A stretch of 64,000 nt of DNA from Saprospiraceae bacterium (GTDB taxonomy: Bacteria; Bacteroidota; Bacteroidia; Chitinophagales; Saprospiraceae): assembly GCA_027488935.1 (NCBI GenBank), contig JAIYAP010000022.1:180206-244205 (forward strand), in the 5' to 3' direction. Positions 45,107 through 55,091 of this stretch are shown here, piece after piece. Position numbers and translations under genes: made by a program. Within the stretch, counting starts at the first letter, position 1, and each line of letters begins with the position of its first letter. The notes below the pieces were generated by a model. It was given only the letters and a program-made list of their open reading frames with translations. It made no database searches and was not told the origin of the DNA.

Positions 45107-46024
45107 ATGAAAAAAATATTATTTTGGTTACTGCCCGCCCTCAGCATCTTCTCATGTAAATCGGCAGAAAAAGTTGCGTACACCCCCGATCAGCTGGTTC
45201 CTACCGAAAAAGCGCTGTTGTGGAAAATTAGCGCCAACGGCCTGAAAAAACCGTCCTATTTATATGGTACCATCCACGTGATTCCGAAAGACAAGTTTCA
45301 ACTCTCGGTATCGGCCCAAGCAGCCCTGGAATCGGCACAACGCCTGGTTTTTGAAATTGACATGAAGGAAATGACCAATTTTGGCGCTCAAATGAGCATG
45401 GTCACCAAGTCGTTCATGGCGGGTGGAAAAACCCTGAAGGACCTGCTTTCACCCGAAGATTATGCCTTTGTAAAATCAAAATTGAGCACCAAAGGGTTAC
45501 CAACGGGTATGTTTGAACGCCTTAAGCCGATGTTTTTGAGCACCATCATTAGCAGCGACGAAGAAGGCCTGGGTACGGCTGCCAATATGACTTCTGTTGA
45601 AATGGAATTGTACCAACTTTCCAATAAAAAAGAACTGCTCACCGGTGGATTGGAAACGGCCAGTTACCAATTGTCCCTGTTCGACAGTATTCCGTACGAG
45701 GCCCAGGCAAAAATGCTGGTCGATGCGCTCCGTACAGAAAGCGCCAGCGCGGAAGGCGACTCCGAACTGGATCAAATGCTCAAAATGTACTACGACCAGG
45801 ATATCACGGCCATGCAAAAACTCATCGGCAGCGAGGAGTCAGACATGGGCAACTACGAAGAAATCCTGTTGCTCCAACGCAACCGCAACTGGATTCCCGT
45901 CATGGGCCGCTATATGCGCGAAAAACCCAGCTTTTTTGCCGTGGGCTCCGGACACCTTGGCGGACCACAAGGCGTAATTGCCCTGCTGCGCAAAGATGGT
46001 TACCGGGTAGAAGCCGTCAATTAA
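45107..46024 (+). CDS. TraB/GumN-family lipoprotein
   Basis: 305 residues from MKKILFWLLPALS with lipobox IFSC (Cys17). The TraB/GumN signature SYLYGTIHVIPKD follows at about 50-62 and the C-terminal partner motif FFAVGSGHLGGPQGVIALL is intact, so both conserved GT-H and GxxH elements are there. Proteins of this fold include Tiki-like metalloproteases; the bacterial function is unsettled. Its stop overlaps the polA stop by 4 bp on the opposite strand. Confidence 0.9.
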   Translation: MKKILFWLLPALSIFSCKSAEKVAYTPDQLVPTEKALLWKISANGLKKPSYLYGTIHVIPKDKFQLSVSAQAALESAQRLVFEIDMKEMTNFGAQMSMVTKSFMAGGKTLKDLLSPEDYAFVKSKLSTKGLPTGMFERLKPMFLSTIISSDEEGLGTAANMTSVEMELYQLSNKKELLTGGLETASYQLSLFDSIPYEAQAKMLVDALRTESASAEGDSELDQMLKMYYDQDITAMQKLIGSEESDMGNYEEILLLQRNRNWIPVMGRYMREKPSFFAVGSGHLGGPQGVIALLRKDGYRVEAVN

Positions 46025-48879
46025 TGGGCTTCTAGCCAGTTATCCCCAACCCCCATTTCCACCAAAATCGGGACTTTCAAATTGGGGATCGCGGTGGTCA
46101 TCTTTTCGTGAATGATGGGCTTCAGGCGCTCTAATTCGTCTTTCCGTACATCAAACACCAATTCATCGTGTACCTGCAGGATCATGTTGGACTGAAACCC
46201 ACCTGCGCGCATGGCTTCCCGAATATTGATCATTGCTACTTTGATCAAATCGGCAGCGGTGCCCTGAATCGGCGTGTTCACGGCAATCCGTTCCGACATC
46301 GAGCGCATCATGCCATTGCGGCTGTCGATGTCGCGTAAGGTCCTCCGGCGGCCGAGCAGGGTTTCTACGTATCCGTGCTCGCGCGCGAACTCCACCGTTT
46401 TATCCATGTAGTTTTTCAACCCGCTGTATTGGGCAAAATAATTGTCAATCAATACTTTAGCCTCCGCGCGCTTGATGCCCAACTGGTTGGATAAATTGGT
46501 AGCCCCTGCGCCGTACGTAATACTAAAATTGACCGTTTTGGCAGCCCGGCGCTGATCGGAAGTTACTTCCTCGATCGGAACGCCATACACCCGTGCCGCT
46601 GTGGCCGTGTGAATGTCGAGTCCGCGCTGAAACGCATCCAGCATCGCCTCATCGCCACTAATTTCAGCAATCAGGCGCAATTCAATTTGCGAATAGTCGG
46701 CCGAAAGCAACACATGATCGGCATCGCGCGGGATAAACGCCTTGCGCACTTCCCGACCTTCGAGGGTACGAATTGGAATGTTTTGCAAATTGGGGTTTTG
46801 GCTGCTCAAGCGCCCGGTCGCAGCAATCGTTTGGTTAAATTGAGAATGCACTCGGCCCGTACGCGGATTGATCAAGGCCGGCAAAGCATCCACATAGGTG
46901 CTTTTGAGTTTCATCAAGGTGCGGTGCTCTAAAATATCGGCACAAACGGGGTATTCAGCCGCCAGTTCGGATAAAATTTCCTCGTCGGTACTGTATTGGC
47001 CACTTTTCATTTTTTTACCCGGATACGGAATTTTCATCCGATCGAACAACACCTCGCCCACCTGCTTTGGACTGGATACATTGAAGGTAAAGCCCGTTGT
47101 TTCGAGCACTTTTTTCTCTAAAATAACGATTTTATCGGCCAAAACGCCCGAGTAGTCTTTCAAAAACACCGGATCAATCCGTACGCCCGCATGTTCAATA
47201 TCCGTCAGCACTTTTACCAGCGGCGTTTCTACCTGGTGAAAAAGTTTGACCAAATGTTGGCCGCTGTTTTCCAATTTAGGTTCGAGGTGCAAACGCAATT
47301 GCAGGGTAATATCCGCATCTTCTGAAGCGTACTCTTTGATCAAATCGAGCGGCACATCGCGCATCGTACCTTGTTGCGCGCCTTTTTTGCCGATCAGGGT
47401 CTCAATTTTTACCGGGGCATAATTGAGGTAGGTTTCCGACAAATAATTCATGTTGTGGCGCAAATCAGGCTCCAACAAATAGTGCGCAATCATGGTGTCA
47501 AAATAAGCGCCCCGCAATTCCACATCATAGTTGCGCAACACCAAGGCATCGTATTTCAGGTTTTGTCCTACTTTTTCGATGGTTTCGCTTTCAAACAGGG
47601 GCCGAAACTCCTCCACAATGGCCTGTGCTTCCGCGCGATCGGCTGGAATGGCCACGTACCAGGCTTCATGCGGCTGATGGGCAAAGGAAAAACCCACCAA
47701 ATCGGCTTGCGTTGCATCCAAAGCCGTGGTTTCGGAGTCGTAACTAACGCTTGGAAGGGCCAGCAGTTGTGCCAATAAGGCAGCGCGCCCTTCCGCGGTG
47801 TCCACCAAATGATAAGTATGGTTTACATTTTGGATATTTTTATCGGCAATGCGGTGGGCTATACCCGATTTTTCATGAATGCCGCCTTCGATGGGTTGTG
47901 CAGCGGGGTCGTTGGCAAACAAATCGCCTTGTGCGGAATCAGCTTGCTTGGCGGTCGATTTTTTAGCGCCTGGTTCCGGTTTTGGACTTGCCTGTGGTCC
48001 GCCACCCAGGGGATGTTTTAAAATGGTATCAGCCAGCGAGCGGAACTCAAGTTCGGTAAAAATACTGAGCAGCGCCTCGCGGTCGAAGGGCTCGATTTCA
48101 AAATGTTTTTCGTCGAATTCAATCGGGACATTGATATCAATCGTGGCCAGCCATTTGGAAAGCGTGGCTTTTTCGCCGTGATTTTTTACAATTTCTTGTT
48201 GTTTGCCCTTTAGTTTGTCGGCATTGGCGAGTAAGTTTTCGATGTTGTCAAATTCAGCAAGCAACTTTACGGCCGTTTTTTCGCCAATACCAGGTAAACC
48301 CGGAATATTATCCACCGAATCGCCCATCAAGCCCAGCAGGTCAATCACCTGATCCACCCGCTGAATACCCCATTTTTCGCACACCTCTTTTATGCCCATA
48401 ATTTCCACCTCGTTGCCTTGGCGGCCGGGTTTGTACAAGAAAATATGCTCGTCCACCAATTGACCATAATCTTTATCGGGCGTGACCATAAATACATCAT
48501 ACCCTACTTTTTCGGCTTGTTTGGCCAGGGTACCGATCACGTCATCCGCTTCATAATTGAGCACGGTGATGACCGGAATACGCATGGCGCGCACAATTTT
48601 TTCTACCCACGGAATGGCCAGCGTAATATCTTCGGGTTGTGCTTCCCGGTTGGCTTTGTACAATTCGAACTCTTTGTGCCGGAAGGTGCCGCCGGGCGGA
48701 TCAAAGACCACGGCGATATGGGTCGGTTTTTCGGTTTGCATCATGTCCCACATGGTGCGCATAAACCCTTGAATGGCCGAAACATTCCAGCCTTTAGAGT
48801 TGATAAGGGGTCGGGTAATAAAGGCATAGTGGGCACGGTAAATCAGCGCGTGGCCATCGAGTAGGAACAATTTTTTCAT
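46021..48879 (-). CDS. polA: DNA polymerase I
   Basis: 952 residues from MKKLFLLDGHALIYRAHYAF; the ATG 117 bp upstream would add a hydrophobic non-family stretch. Domains: 5' nuclease (1-290; DPPGGTFRHKEF, EADDVIGTLA, GDSVDNIPGLPGIGEKTA), 3'-5' exonuclease with intact metal acids (YDSETTALD, VGQNLKYDALVLRNYD, SEDADITL), and family A polymerase (SADYSQIELRLIAEIS, RRAAKTVNFSITYG, LQVHDELVFDV). Proofreading should be active. Repair and Okazaki-fragment processing enzyme. Confidence 0.97.
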   Translation of the reverse strand: MKKLFLLDGHALIYRAHYAFITRPLINSKGWNVSAIQGFMRTMWDMMQTEKPTHIAVVFDPPGGTFRHKEFELYKANREAQPEDITLAIPWVEKIVRAMRIPVITVLNYEADDVIGTLAKQAEKVGYDVFMVTPDKDYGQLVDEHIFLYKPGRQGNEVEIMGIKEVCEKWGIQRVDQVIDLLGLMGDSVDNIPGLPGIGEKTAVKLLAEFDNIENLLANADKLKGKQQEIVKNHGEKATLSKWLATIDINVPIEFDEKHFEIEPFDREALLSIFTELEFRSLADTILKHPLGGGPQASPKPEPGAKKSTAKQADSAQGDLFANDPAAQPIEGGIHEKSGIAHRIADKNIQNVNHTYHLVDTAEGRAALLAQLLALPSVSYDSETTALDATQADLVGFSFAHQPHEAWYVAIPADRAEAQAIVEEFRPLFESETIEKVGQNLKYDALVLRNYDVELRGAYFDTMIAHYLLEPDLRHNMNYLSETYLNYAPVKIETLIGKKGAQQGTMRDVPLDLIKEYASEDADITLQLRLHLEPKLENSGQHLVKLFHQVETPLVKVLTDIEHAGVRIDPVFLKDYSGVLADKIVILEKKVLETTGFTFNVSSPKQVGEVLFDRMKIPYPGKKMKSGQYSTDEEILSELAAEYPVCADILEHRTLMKLKSTYVDALPALINPRTGRVHSQFNQTIAATGRLSSQNPNLQNIPIRTLEGREVRKAFIPRDADHVLLSADYSQIELRLIAEISGDEAMLDAFQRGLDIHTATAARVYGVPIEEVTSDQRRAAKTVNFSITYGAGATNLSNQLGIKRAEAKVLIDNYFAQYSGLKNYMDKTVEFAREHGYVETLLGRRRTLRDIDSRNGMMRSMSERIAVNTPIQGTAADLIKVAMINIREAMRAGGFQSNMILQVHDELVFDVRKDELERLKPIIHEKMTTAIPNLKVPILVEMGVGDNWLEAH

Positions 48880-49002
48880 AATCCGCTTGCAGAATTTCAG
48901 GAAAGGGTAGACGAACTGAAGTTCAAACGCGAAGGTAACGGGTAAAAATGCTTCGCGCGGCCAATTTTTGCAGAAGGATTCGAAAAAAAAGACCAAATAC
49001 TG

Positions 49003-49010
49003 TACCTTTG
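49003..49010 (+). promoter_or_regulatory. -7 box of ahcY promoter
   Basis: TACCTTTG fits TAnnTTTG; predicted leader about 125 nt. The -33 box at the expected spacing is weak. Confidence 0.5.
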
Positions 49011-49033
49011 CGGCGCAAAATTTGTCGATTAAA

Positions 49034-49062
49034 CCAAACGAAATTTCGTTTCGGTTGTTTGG
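49034..49062. promoter_or_regulatory. Palindromic leader element of ahcY
   Basis: AAACGAAATTTCGTTT (49036-49051) is a perfect 16-bp palindrome nested within CCAAAC/GTTTGG (49034-49039 / 49057-49062). It lies about 20-50 nt into the predicted mRNA, so it could be an operator or an RNA stem. It does not match an SAH or SAM riboswitch that I know. Confidence 0.4.
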
Positions 49063-49140
49063 TAGGCATTAGAACCCCCATTTTACCCCAGAATTTCTTC
49101 TTTTGATCATTCACTCACTTGCTCATTTACATTCTACATT

Positions 49141-50457
49141 ATGGCAGTTGCAACTGAATCGCACCCAAAATTCAAAGTAAAAGACATTGCCCTGGCCGAC
49201 TGGGGACGCAAAGAAATTGAGTTGGCGGAAGCCGAAATGCCAGGTTTGATGGCCTTACGCGAAGAGTTTGGCGCTTCCAAACCGCTGAAAGGCGCACGCG
49301 TGGCAGGTTGCCTGCACATGACCATCCAAACTGCGGTGCTCATCGAAACCCTCGTGGAATTGGGCGCTGAAGTATCCTGGTCTTCTTGCAATATTTTCTC
49401 TACCCAAGACCATGCCGCAGCAGCCATTGCAGCCGCCGGTATTCCCGTGTATGCGTGGAAAGGAATGAATGAGGAAGAATTTGATTGGTGTATCGAGCAA
49501 ACGTTGCACGCTTTTACCGACGGTTTGCCTTTGAACATGATCCTCGACGATGGCGGCGACTTGACCAACATGGTGTTGGATCGCTATCCGGCGTTGGTCA
49601 ATGACATCCGCGGTATTTCGGAAGAAACTACCACAGGTGTTCACCGTTTGTACGAACGTATGGCGAAAGGCACCCTGCCTTTGCCTGCGATCAACATCAA
49701 CGACTCGGTGACCAAATCTAAATTTGACAACAAATACGGTTGCAAAGAAAGTTTGGTGGATTCTATCCGCCGCGCTACCGACATCATGATCGCTGGTAAA
49801 GTGGCCGTTGTTGCTGGTTACGGCGACGTGGGTAAAGGTTCGGCTGCTTCTTTGCGTGGCGCTGGTGCACGCGTCATTGTGACCGAAATTGACCCTATTT
49901 GCGCTTTACAAGCCGCGATGGACGGTTTTGAAGTGAAAAAAATGGAAAATGCAATCCCACGTGCCAACATCGTGGTAACTGCAACCGGCAACTGCGACAT
50001 CGTAACGGAAAAACACTTCCGCATGATGACCGACAAAACCATCCTGTGTAACATCGGTCACTTCGATAACGAAATTGATATGGCTTGGTTGAACACCAAC
50101 TACGGCCACACCAAAATCAACATCAAACCACAGGTTGATTTATTCAAAATCGACGGCAAAGACATCATCCTGCTTGCAGAAGGCCGTTTGGTGAACTTAG
50201 GCTGCGGTACCGGTCACCCATCGTTCGTAATGTCCAACTCCTTCACCAACCAGGTATTGGCGCAATTGGAACTGTGGCAAAATGCCGGTGCCTACGAACA
50301 TAAAGTGTACATGTTGCCGAAGCACCTCGACGAAAAAGTGGCGCGTTTGCACCTTGCGAAAATCGGCGTTGAACTGGAAGAACTGAATACACACCAGGCT
50401 GATTATATCGGCGTGGCAGTGGCCGGTCCGTTCAAACCTGAATATTATCGGTATTAA
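49141..50457 (+). CDS. ahcY: S-adenosylhomocysteine hydrolase
   Basis: 438 residues, standard length. Substrate region [36 protein letters not shown], catalytic [18 protein letters not shown]-binding [32 protein letters not shown], and C-terminal KPEYYRY (Lys/Tyr contributed to the neighbouring subunit's NAD). Cleaves S-adenosylhomocysteine to adenosine and homocysteine in the methyl cycle. Single gene with its own promoter. Confidence 0.98.
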   Translation: MAVATESHPKFKVKDIALADWGRKEIELAEAEMPGLMALREEFGASKPLKGARVAGCLHMTIQTAVLIETLVELGAEVSWSSCNIFSTQDHAAAAIAAAGIPVYAWKGMNEEEFDWCIEQTLHAFTDGLPLNMILDDGGDLTNMVLDRYPALVNDIRGISEETTTGVHRLYERMAKGTLPLPAININDSVTKSKFDNKYGCKESLVDSIRRATDIMIAGKVAVVAGYGDVGKGSAASLRGAGARVIVTEIDPICALQAAMDGFEVKKMENAIPRANIVVTATGNCDIVTEKHFRMMTDKTILCNIGHFDNEIDMAWLNTNYGHTKINIKPQVDLFKIDGKDIILLAEGRLVNLGCGTGHPSFVMSNSFTNQVLAQLELWQNAGAYEHKVYMLPKHLDEKVARLHLAKIGVELEELNTHQADYIGVAVAGPFKPEYYRY

Positions 50458-50466
50458 TTGATCGCG

Positions 50467-50494
50467 GTAGGGTCAAGTCGCGACTTGACCGTAC
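50467..50494. repeat. GGTCAAGTCGCGACTTGACC palindrome, copy 1
   Basis: 20-bp perfect palindrome (50471-50490) extended to 28 bp with one mismatched pair. Same core as at 55986-56017, with the tail GCGATTGG also shared. Lies between two convergent genes. Confidence 0.85.
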
Positions 50495-50515
50495 AACGCG
50501 ATTGGGTTTATAAAA

Positions 50516-50555
50516 ATGAGTCATCCCGATTTTTTCAGGATGACTCATTTCTTTT
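50516..50555 (+). terminator. Terminator of ahcY
   Basis: ATGAGTCATCC pairs with GGATGACTCAT across a short loop and is followed by TTCTTTTT. The stem carries the ATCCCGA core seen at 21439. Confidence 0.75.
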
Positions 50556-50580
50556 TGTGGATTTTCCATCTATAAATGCG

Positions 50581-50615
50581 TTCGGCGCCGTGAAATAGTT
50601 TCACGGCGCCGAAGT
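50581..50615. terminator. Strong 15-bp hairpin before TolC gene end
   Basis: TTCGGCGCCGTGAAA and TTTCACGGCGCCGAA are perfect inverses around TAG. T-rich or A-rich flanks on both sides allow bidirectional use. Confidence 0.7.
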
Positions 50616-50639
50616 TTTTAGTGCGTTAAAAATTGACGA

Positions 50640-52004
50640 TCAAGGCTTTATTTCACCCATCGCTTTGCGCATTTCCAGCGCTGCAACGAGCGCGTCGTAA
50701 GCGCTTTTCAAGTAGTTGTACTGCGTTTGTTGAAGCGCCTGTTCGGCATCCGTGACGGCAGAAGCCAGCAAAACGCCTTCCGAAAAACGTATTTTGTACA
50801 AATCAAGGTTTTCACGCACCAAAGCCAAGTCGCGTTCGCGGGTATCGAGGGCTAAACGCGCACCCTGTAAATTGGTGCGGGCCTGTTCATACTCATTGCG
50901 GTATTGCTGCGTCAAATCCGCTGTTTTTTGCGCATTTTGCAATTGTTTGAGTTCATATTGCGGCAAGTGTTTTTTCATTTGCCAATACTCCGAAATGGGT
51001 ACTGCCAGGTTGAGGCTCACATAGCCGTTTCCAAACCAGGCGTTTTTCGTTACAAAAGGAACATCATCGCTGAAATTGTTGGCGCCGATAAAAGCATTAG
51101 CAGTGAGTTTGGGCGCCGTACGTGTTTTTTCCGTAGAAATTTTAAGTCCCTGCAAGGTATTATCTAATTGTAACTGCTTGATTTCGAGGCGATTTTGCTC
51201 AATATTACGGAAGCCACCGTCTACCCCATTCGAAATGTTTTCGGGTTGTTGTAGCAAGGTTTTCAGGTTTTCCGACAGTTGTATTTCCGCATAACGATCG
51301 GGGTTGAGGCCCATTTGGTACAGCAGTGACTTGCGCAGCAAAGCCTGATTCAGGCGCAACTGCGCCAGTTTAAGGGTGGCCGCGTTCAGGTTGATTTGGG
51401 CCTGATTCACATCCGTTTGCAGGCTTTTGCCGCCTTCTTTGCGGTTTTTTACTTCATTTAAAAAAACCTGGCTGCGCGTAGAATCCTGCAAGGCAAACTG
51501 AATTTCTTCGGCGCTGATCAGTACCCCGTAATAGGCGCGGGTGACCGCCACCTGAATATCTACAGCCGTTTGGGCGCGTTGTGCTTCCAATAGCTGCGTT
51601 TGAAATGCCTGTTCCCGGATTTGGGCAGAAATAGACGGGTCGTACAGGGTTTGCGATGCGTTTAAGCCAACGGTATTTTGCCAAAGGGTACCAAAGCGCA
51701 CCGTCGTCGTGGCGTCAGAAGGCGCCGTCGGATTGAACGCGCCGATTGGAATTACGCTGGCTGGCAGCAACGGATTGATTTGTATATCCGCTCTGCCACT
51801 GACTTGCAGTTGTTTTTTTAGTTTAATTTCTGCCACCCTTGCTGTGGAAATTTGCGCATCAAGATCAAGGCTCTTCAAGGCCGGTTTGTTTTCCAGTGCC
51901 AGTGCGACAGCCGACTGGAGGCTTAAATTTTGAACATTTTGACCCTTCAAAAGGCCGACTACACAAAAGGCCGACAGCAGGGTACTTTTTATTTTGAGCT
52001 GCAT
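50640..52004 (-). CDS. TolC-family outer-membrane channel
   Basis: 454 residues from MQLKIKSTLLSAFC with signal peptide. TolC/OEP structure: two repeats with long alpha-helical coiled-coil segments (SLQSAVALALENKPALKSLDL, VAVTRAYYGVLISAEEIQ, QTDVNQAQINLNAATLKLAQ, then QYRNEYEQARTNLQGARLAL, YKIRFSEGVLLASAVTDAEQALQQTQ). Forms the exit duct of the exporter with the three upstream genes. Last gene of the four-gene operon. Confidence 0.93.
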   Translation of the reverse strand: MQLKIKSTLLSAFCVVGLLKGQNVQNLSLQSAVALALENKPALKSLDLDAQISTARVAEIKLKKQLQVSGRADIQINPLLPASVIPIGAFNPTAPSDATTTVRFGTLWQNTVGLNASQTLYDPSISAQIREQAFQTQLLEAQRAQTAVDIQVAVTRAYYGVLISAEEIQFALQDSTRSQVFLNEVKNRKEGGKSLQTDVNQAQINLNAATLKLAQLRLNQALLRKSLLYQMGLNPDRYAEIQLSENLKTLLQQPENISNGVDGGFRNIEQNRLEIKQLQLDNTLQGLKISTEKTRTAPKLTANAFIGANNFSDDVPFVTKNAWFGNGYVSLNLAVPISEYWQMKKHLPQYELKQLQNAQKTADLTQQYRNEYEQARTNLQGARLALDTRERDLALVRENLDLYKIRFSEGVLLASAVTDAEQALQQTQYNYLKSAYDALVAALEMRKAMGEIKP

Positions 52005-52039
52005 TTTATTTAAATCATTTAATGGTCCGACATAAAAAT

Positions 52040-53170
52040 TTACCCCCTGAATACGGCAGCAGGCTCCAATCCGGTAATACGCCGCAAGGCAAAAACAGCC
52101 CCAAAAAGGGAAATAAACAGGGTGACTCCAAAAATACCGGCTACGATCTGCCACGAAAATGAAAACAACAAGCCAGCGCTGCGCACCCCGATGCGAAACC
52201 CTTCAAGCAAGGCGTAGGCGATGACAAAGCCCACAATGGCAAAAATAGCCGCCTGTGTAAGGATCAATCCGCGCACATAACCGTTACTGGCGCCGATGGC
52301 TTTCAGGGTGCCATAATCCCGAATCCGGTCGAGGGCCGAGGAGTACATGGTCAGGCCGATGATAAAAAAACCGGAGATAATGGCAAATAACACGAGGGTG
52401 CCGGTACTGGCCCCGATGCCGCTGGTACCGAGTATATAGTTGACGGTAGATTTGGAAAGATCCTGCCGAACCCAAGCCCGAACCCCGAAAATATGCCGGT
52501 TGATATTGTCGCGTACCTGCGCTGCGGAATAGCCCGGTTTTACACCAACAATCACGGCTGAAATATCGTACGCGTTGCCATTGCCGAAATAGCGCGCCCG
52601 TTCGATCGTTGTGTACATGGTATTGCCAGCAAACCCGCGCAGGTTGTCAGTTATGGCCCCAATCACCGCGCGTTTGCCGTTTATTTCAAACTGCATACCG
52701 AGCTCCAGCGTGGTTTCGTACACGGAAGCATCGTAAAAATCGGCGCTAACCGCAGCATTTTGCTGCAGGGTAGCGGTGTTCCCTTGCAGGATCTTTTGTG
52801 GCGTGGGGCCAGCAGCGAACGCGGGCGCTTCCGAACCGATGAGCGTAACCGGCGCCGATTTTCCGTTTGAAAACGTGGCAGTTCCGCCAGCCAGCACCAT
52901 GCCGTAGGCCGTGCTGACGCCTTCGATGCTGCGGATTTCCTGCACCTTGCGCACATCGAATTTGCCCAGCGAATTGGCGTCCTGCGTTTTGGAATCCACT
53001 ACCCAAATATCGCCGTCGGAATTATCTACCAGCGCCGACATCAGTCCGGTCAGGAAAGCAGCGATACCCAATTGTTGGCCGATCAGGAACGTACTGATCA
53101 CAATACCGATTATGACGCCGATGCTTTTGACCTTGTCGTATCGGATGAAACGAATGGCTACTTTAAACAT
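52040..53170 (-). CDS. ABC exporter permease (FtsX/DevC type)
   Basis: 376 residues. One N-terminal membrane helix (VKSIGVIIGIVISTFLIGQQ), a periplasmic MacB-like domain (SDGDIWVVDSKTQDANSL ... AVIVGVKPGYSAAQV), then three C-terminal helices (TLVLFAIISGFFIIGLTMYS, AAIFAIVGFVIAYALLEG, WQIVAGIFGVTLFISLFGAV). This 1+3 helix plan is that of FtsX-family mechanotransmission permeases such as DevC and MacB. Works with the ATPase at 54249 and adaptor at 53182. Confidence 0.92.
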   Translation of the reverse strand: MFKVAIRFIRYDKVKSIGVIIGIVISTFLIGQQLGIAAFLTGLMSALVDNSDGDIWVVDSKTQDANSLGKFDVRKVQEIRSIEGVSTAYGMVLAGGTATFSNGKSAPVTLIGSEAPAFAAGPTPQKILQGNTATLQQNAAVSADFYDASVYETTLELGMQFEINGKRAVIGAITDNLRGFAGNTMYTTIERARYFGNGNAYDISAVIVGVKPGYSAAQVRDNINRHIFGVRAWVRQDLSKSTVNYILGTSGIGASTGTLVLFAIISGFFIIGLTMYSSALDRIRDYGTLKAIGASNGYVRGLILTQAAIFAIVGFVIAYALLEGFRIGVRSAGLLFSFSWQIVAGIFGVTLFISLFGAVFALRRITGLEPAAVFRG

Positions 53171-53181
53171 AACTTTTTGGT

Positions 53182-54156
53182 TTACTGGACATTAATTACA
53201 CATTCAACCCGGCTGTTGAGCAACAGTCCCTTGGGGTCTTTGAGCAGTATTTTAACTTCACGCACCCGACGGTCTTCCTTTTCACCGGTTGTTTCGCTGA
53301 ACAGCGATTTTTTGTTCAGTTGGGGTGAGGTATATACGATTTCGCCTTCAGCAATGGTTTTGTCGAGTCCGATCTGGCGGATCACGGCTTTTTGTCCGAT
53401 GCGTACCCGATCAGCAAGCAGCTCATCTACTTCGCAGCGCACGATGATCGGACCGGCCGGAGCCAGCTCGGCAAAACTTTGTTGCGCCTGTACCGCGCTG
53501 CCCACCGTGGCATCCATGCTGAGCAAGGTACCGGCTACCGGCACTTTCACGGATTTAAGCGCAAGTTCACGTTCGGCTATGGCGATATCGCTTTTAATTT
53601 CATCGAGGCGTACCCGATTTACCTGTACGGCACTGCGCAACCGTTCAATGGTGCTTTTTTGCAGGTCTACGTCGGCGCGGGCATTATCGAGGTTTTCGCC
53701 GGTGTCCGCATTTTTGGCGTACAGGTTTTGCACGCGGGTCAGGGTGCGTTGTAAGTTCGTCAGTTTGGTTTCCGCTTCGGCCACGGCGCGTTCGTCGTTG
53801 CGTACCTGTGCTTCCTGGGTGGCCACCCGGGTACGGGCCTGTGTGAGTTTGGCCTGTGCGACAGTGCTTTCCAACTCCAAAATCGTAAGGCCAGCTTTTA
53901 CCAGATCGCCTTCCCGGGCGCCGATGCGTGCAACCACCCCACCGTCGTTGGCCGCGAGTTTGATGATATCCTGTTCGGGCTCCACTTTACCGATTCCGAT
54001 TACCTGTTGTACGTTGGCCGCTGCGCCCTGGTAGGCGTTGGCACGGCTGAGGGAATCTTGTGTAGCAAGGTTGTTTTTGCTGCTATCATCTTTTTTGCCG
54101 CAGGCGCATAGCAGGAGCGAAAGCAGCAGGCCGGAGCCTAAAAATGTTTTTTTCAT
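53182..54156 (-). CDS. HlyD/DevB-like periplasmic adaptor lipoprotein
   Basis: 324 residues. Lipobox LLCAC (Cys19), then IGKVEPEQDIIKLAANDGGVV, a long hairpin coiled-coil (AKLTQARTRVATQEAQVRND ... LQKSTIERLRSAVQVNRVR), and VPVAGTLLSMDATVGSAVQ closing the lipoyl half. It bridges the DevC-type permease and the TolC channel. 11 bp separate its stop from the permease start. Confidence 0.93.
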   Translation of the reverse strand: MKKTFLGSGLLLSLLLCACGKKDDSSKNNLATQDSLSRANAYQGAAANVQQVIGIGKVEPEQDIIKLAANDGGVVARIGAREGDLVKAGLTILELESTVAQAKLTQARTRVATQEAQVRNDERAVAEAETKLTNLQRTLTRVQNLYAKNADTGENLDNARADVDLQKSTIERLRSAVQVNRVRLDEIKSDIAIAERELALKSVKVPVAGTLLSMDATVGSAVQAQQSFAELAPAGPIIVRCEVDELLADRVRIGQKAVIRQIGLDKTIAEGEIVYTSPQLNKKSLFSETTGEKEDRRVREVKILLKDPKGLLLNSRVECVINVQ

Positions 54157-54248
54157 GTTGTTTATGCTTGGATACTTTTCGCAGCAACGTTTTAGGCATG
54201 GCCAGTGGCCAACATCTCAGACGATTAGCGTTTGTTATAAATGAGCGT

Positions 54249-54962
54249 TTAGTGCCCTGTTTCGTCAGCGGGCGGGTTTTCAGAAGCAATGCCGTCGTTT
54301 ACATAAATGATCCGGTCGGCAAAAGGTCGGAGCCGCATATCATGGGTCACAACCGCCAGCGCGATGCCGTGGGCTGCCAGCATTTTCAGTTCTTCCATGA
54401 CGATGCCGACGGAACGTGGATCGAGCGCGGCCGTAGGTTCGTCGCACAGCATCATGGGCGGGTTGGTGACCAGGGCGCGGGCGATGGCAATACGTTGTTG
54501 CTGGCCGCCGGAAAGCATTTTGGGCAGTTGTTTGCGGCGATCGCTCATGCCTACTTTCTCGATCGCTTCCAGGGCGCGGCGCCGGGCTTCGGTGGCTGGG
54601 ACGCCCTGCAGCTGGAGCGGGAGGATTACATTTTCTTCGGCTGTGAGCGGTTGGATGAGGTTGAAACTTTGGAACACAAAACCGATGTTTTGCAGGCGTA
54701 ATTCGGCTAATTTATGTTCGTTGAGTTGCCCTACCGACTGGCCACCGACCAACACCTCGCCGCTGGTTGGGTAAATAACGCAGCCCAAAAGCGAGAGCAG
54801 GGTGGTTTTGCCACTGCCCGAGGGTCCGATAATCAGGGTCAGTTCGCCACTAAGCAACTGAAAATCAGTAGGATACAAAGCGGTAATGAGTTGATCGCCG
54901 GTTTTGTATTCCTTATTAGCACCCCGTAATTCGGCTACAACTTTTTTGTCAGAATGGTTCAT
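54249..54962 (-). CDS. ABC exporter ATPase (MacB/LolD/DevA type)
   Basis: 237 residues from MNHSDKKVVAELR. Walker A GPSGSGKTTL, Q-loop FQSFNLIQPL, signature LSGGQQQRIAIARAL, Walker B MLCDEPTAALD, H-loop VVTHD. First gene of the exporter operon, followed by adaptor, permease and TolC. Longer in-frame starts exist, but that extension is translated dispersed repeat B, not family sequence. Confidence 0.95.
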   Translation of the reverse strand: MNHSDKKVVAELRGANKEYKTGDQLITALYPTDFQLLSGELTLIIGPSGSGKTTLLSLLGCVIYPTSGEVLVGGQSVGQLNEHKLAELRLQNIGFVFQSFNLIQPLTAEENVILPLQLQGVPATEARRRALEAIEKVGMSDRRKQLPKMLSGGQQQRIAIARALVTNPPMMLCDEPTAALDPRSVGIVMEELKMLAAHGIALAVVTHDMRLRPFADRIIYVNDGIASENPPADETGH

Positions 54963-54974
54963 GTTTATACAATG

Positions 54975-55086
54975 CTGAATGATACAAAACGCCGCCCTAT
55001 AGGCAGCATTTGCGGTCATACTGAGCGCTGGTGCTGCATGGTTTAGCCCGAAGGCAATCCACAAAACAATACAGCGCGAAATATCA
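54975..55086 (+). repeat. Dispersed intergenic element, copy B
   Basis: About 106 bp align to copy A (read on its - strand): GTCATACTGAGCGCTG, GGTTTAGCCCGAAGGCAAT and ACAATACAGCGCGAAATAT. It sits in the 5' leader of the exporter operon, downstream of its promoter. The terminal 11-bp inverted repeats of copy A are not present here. Confidence 0.7.
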
Positions 55087-55091
55087 CGGCA

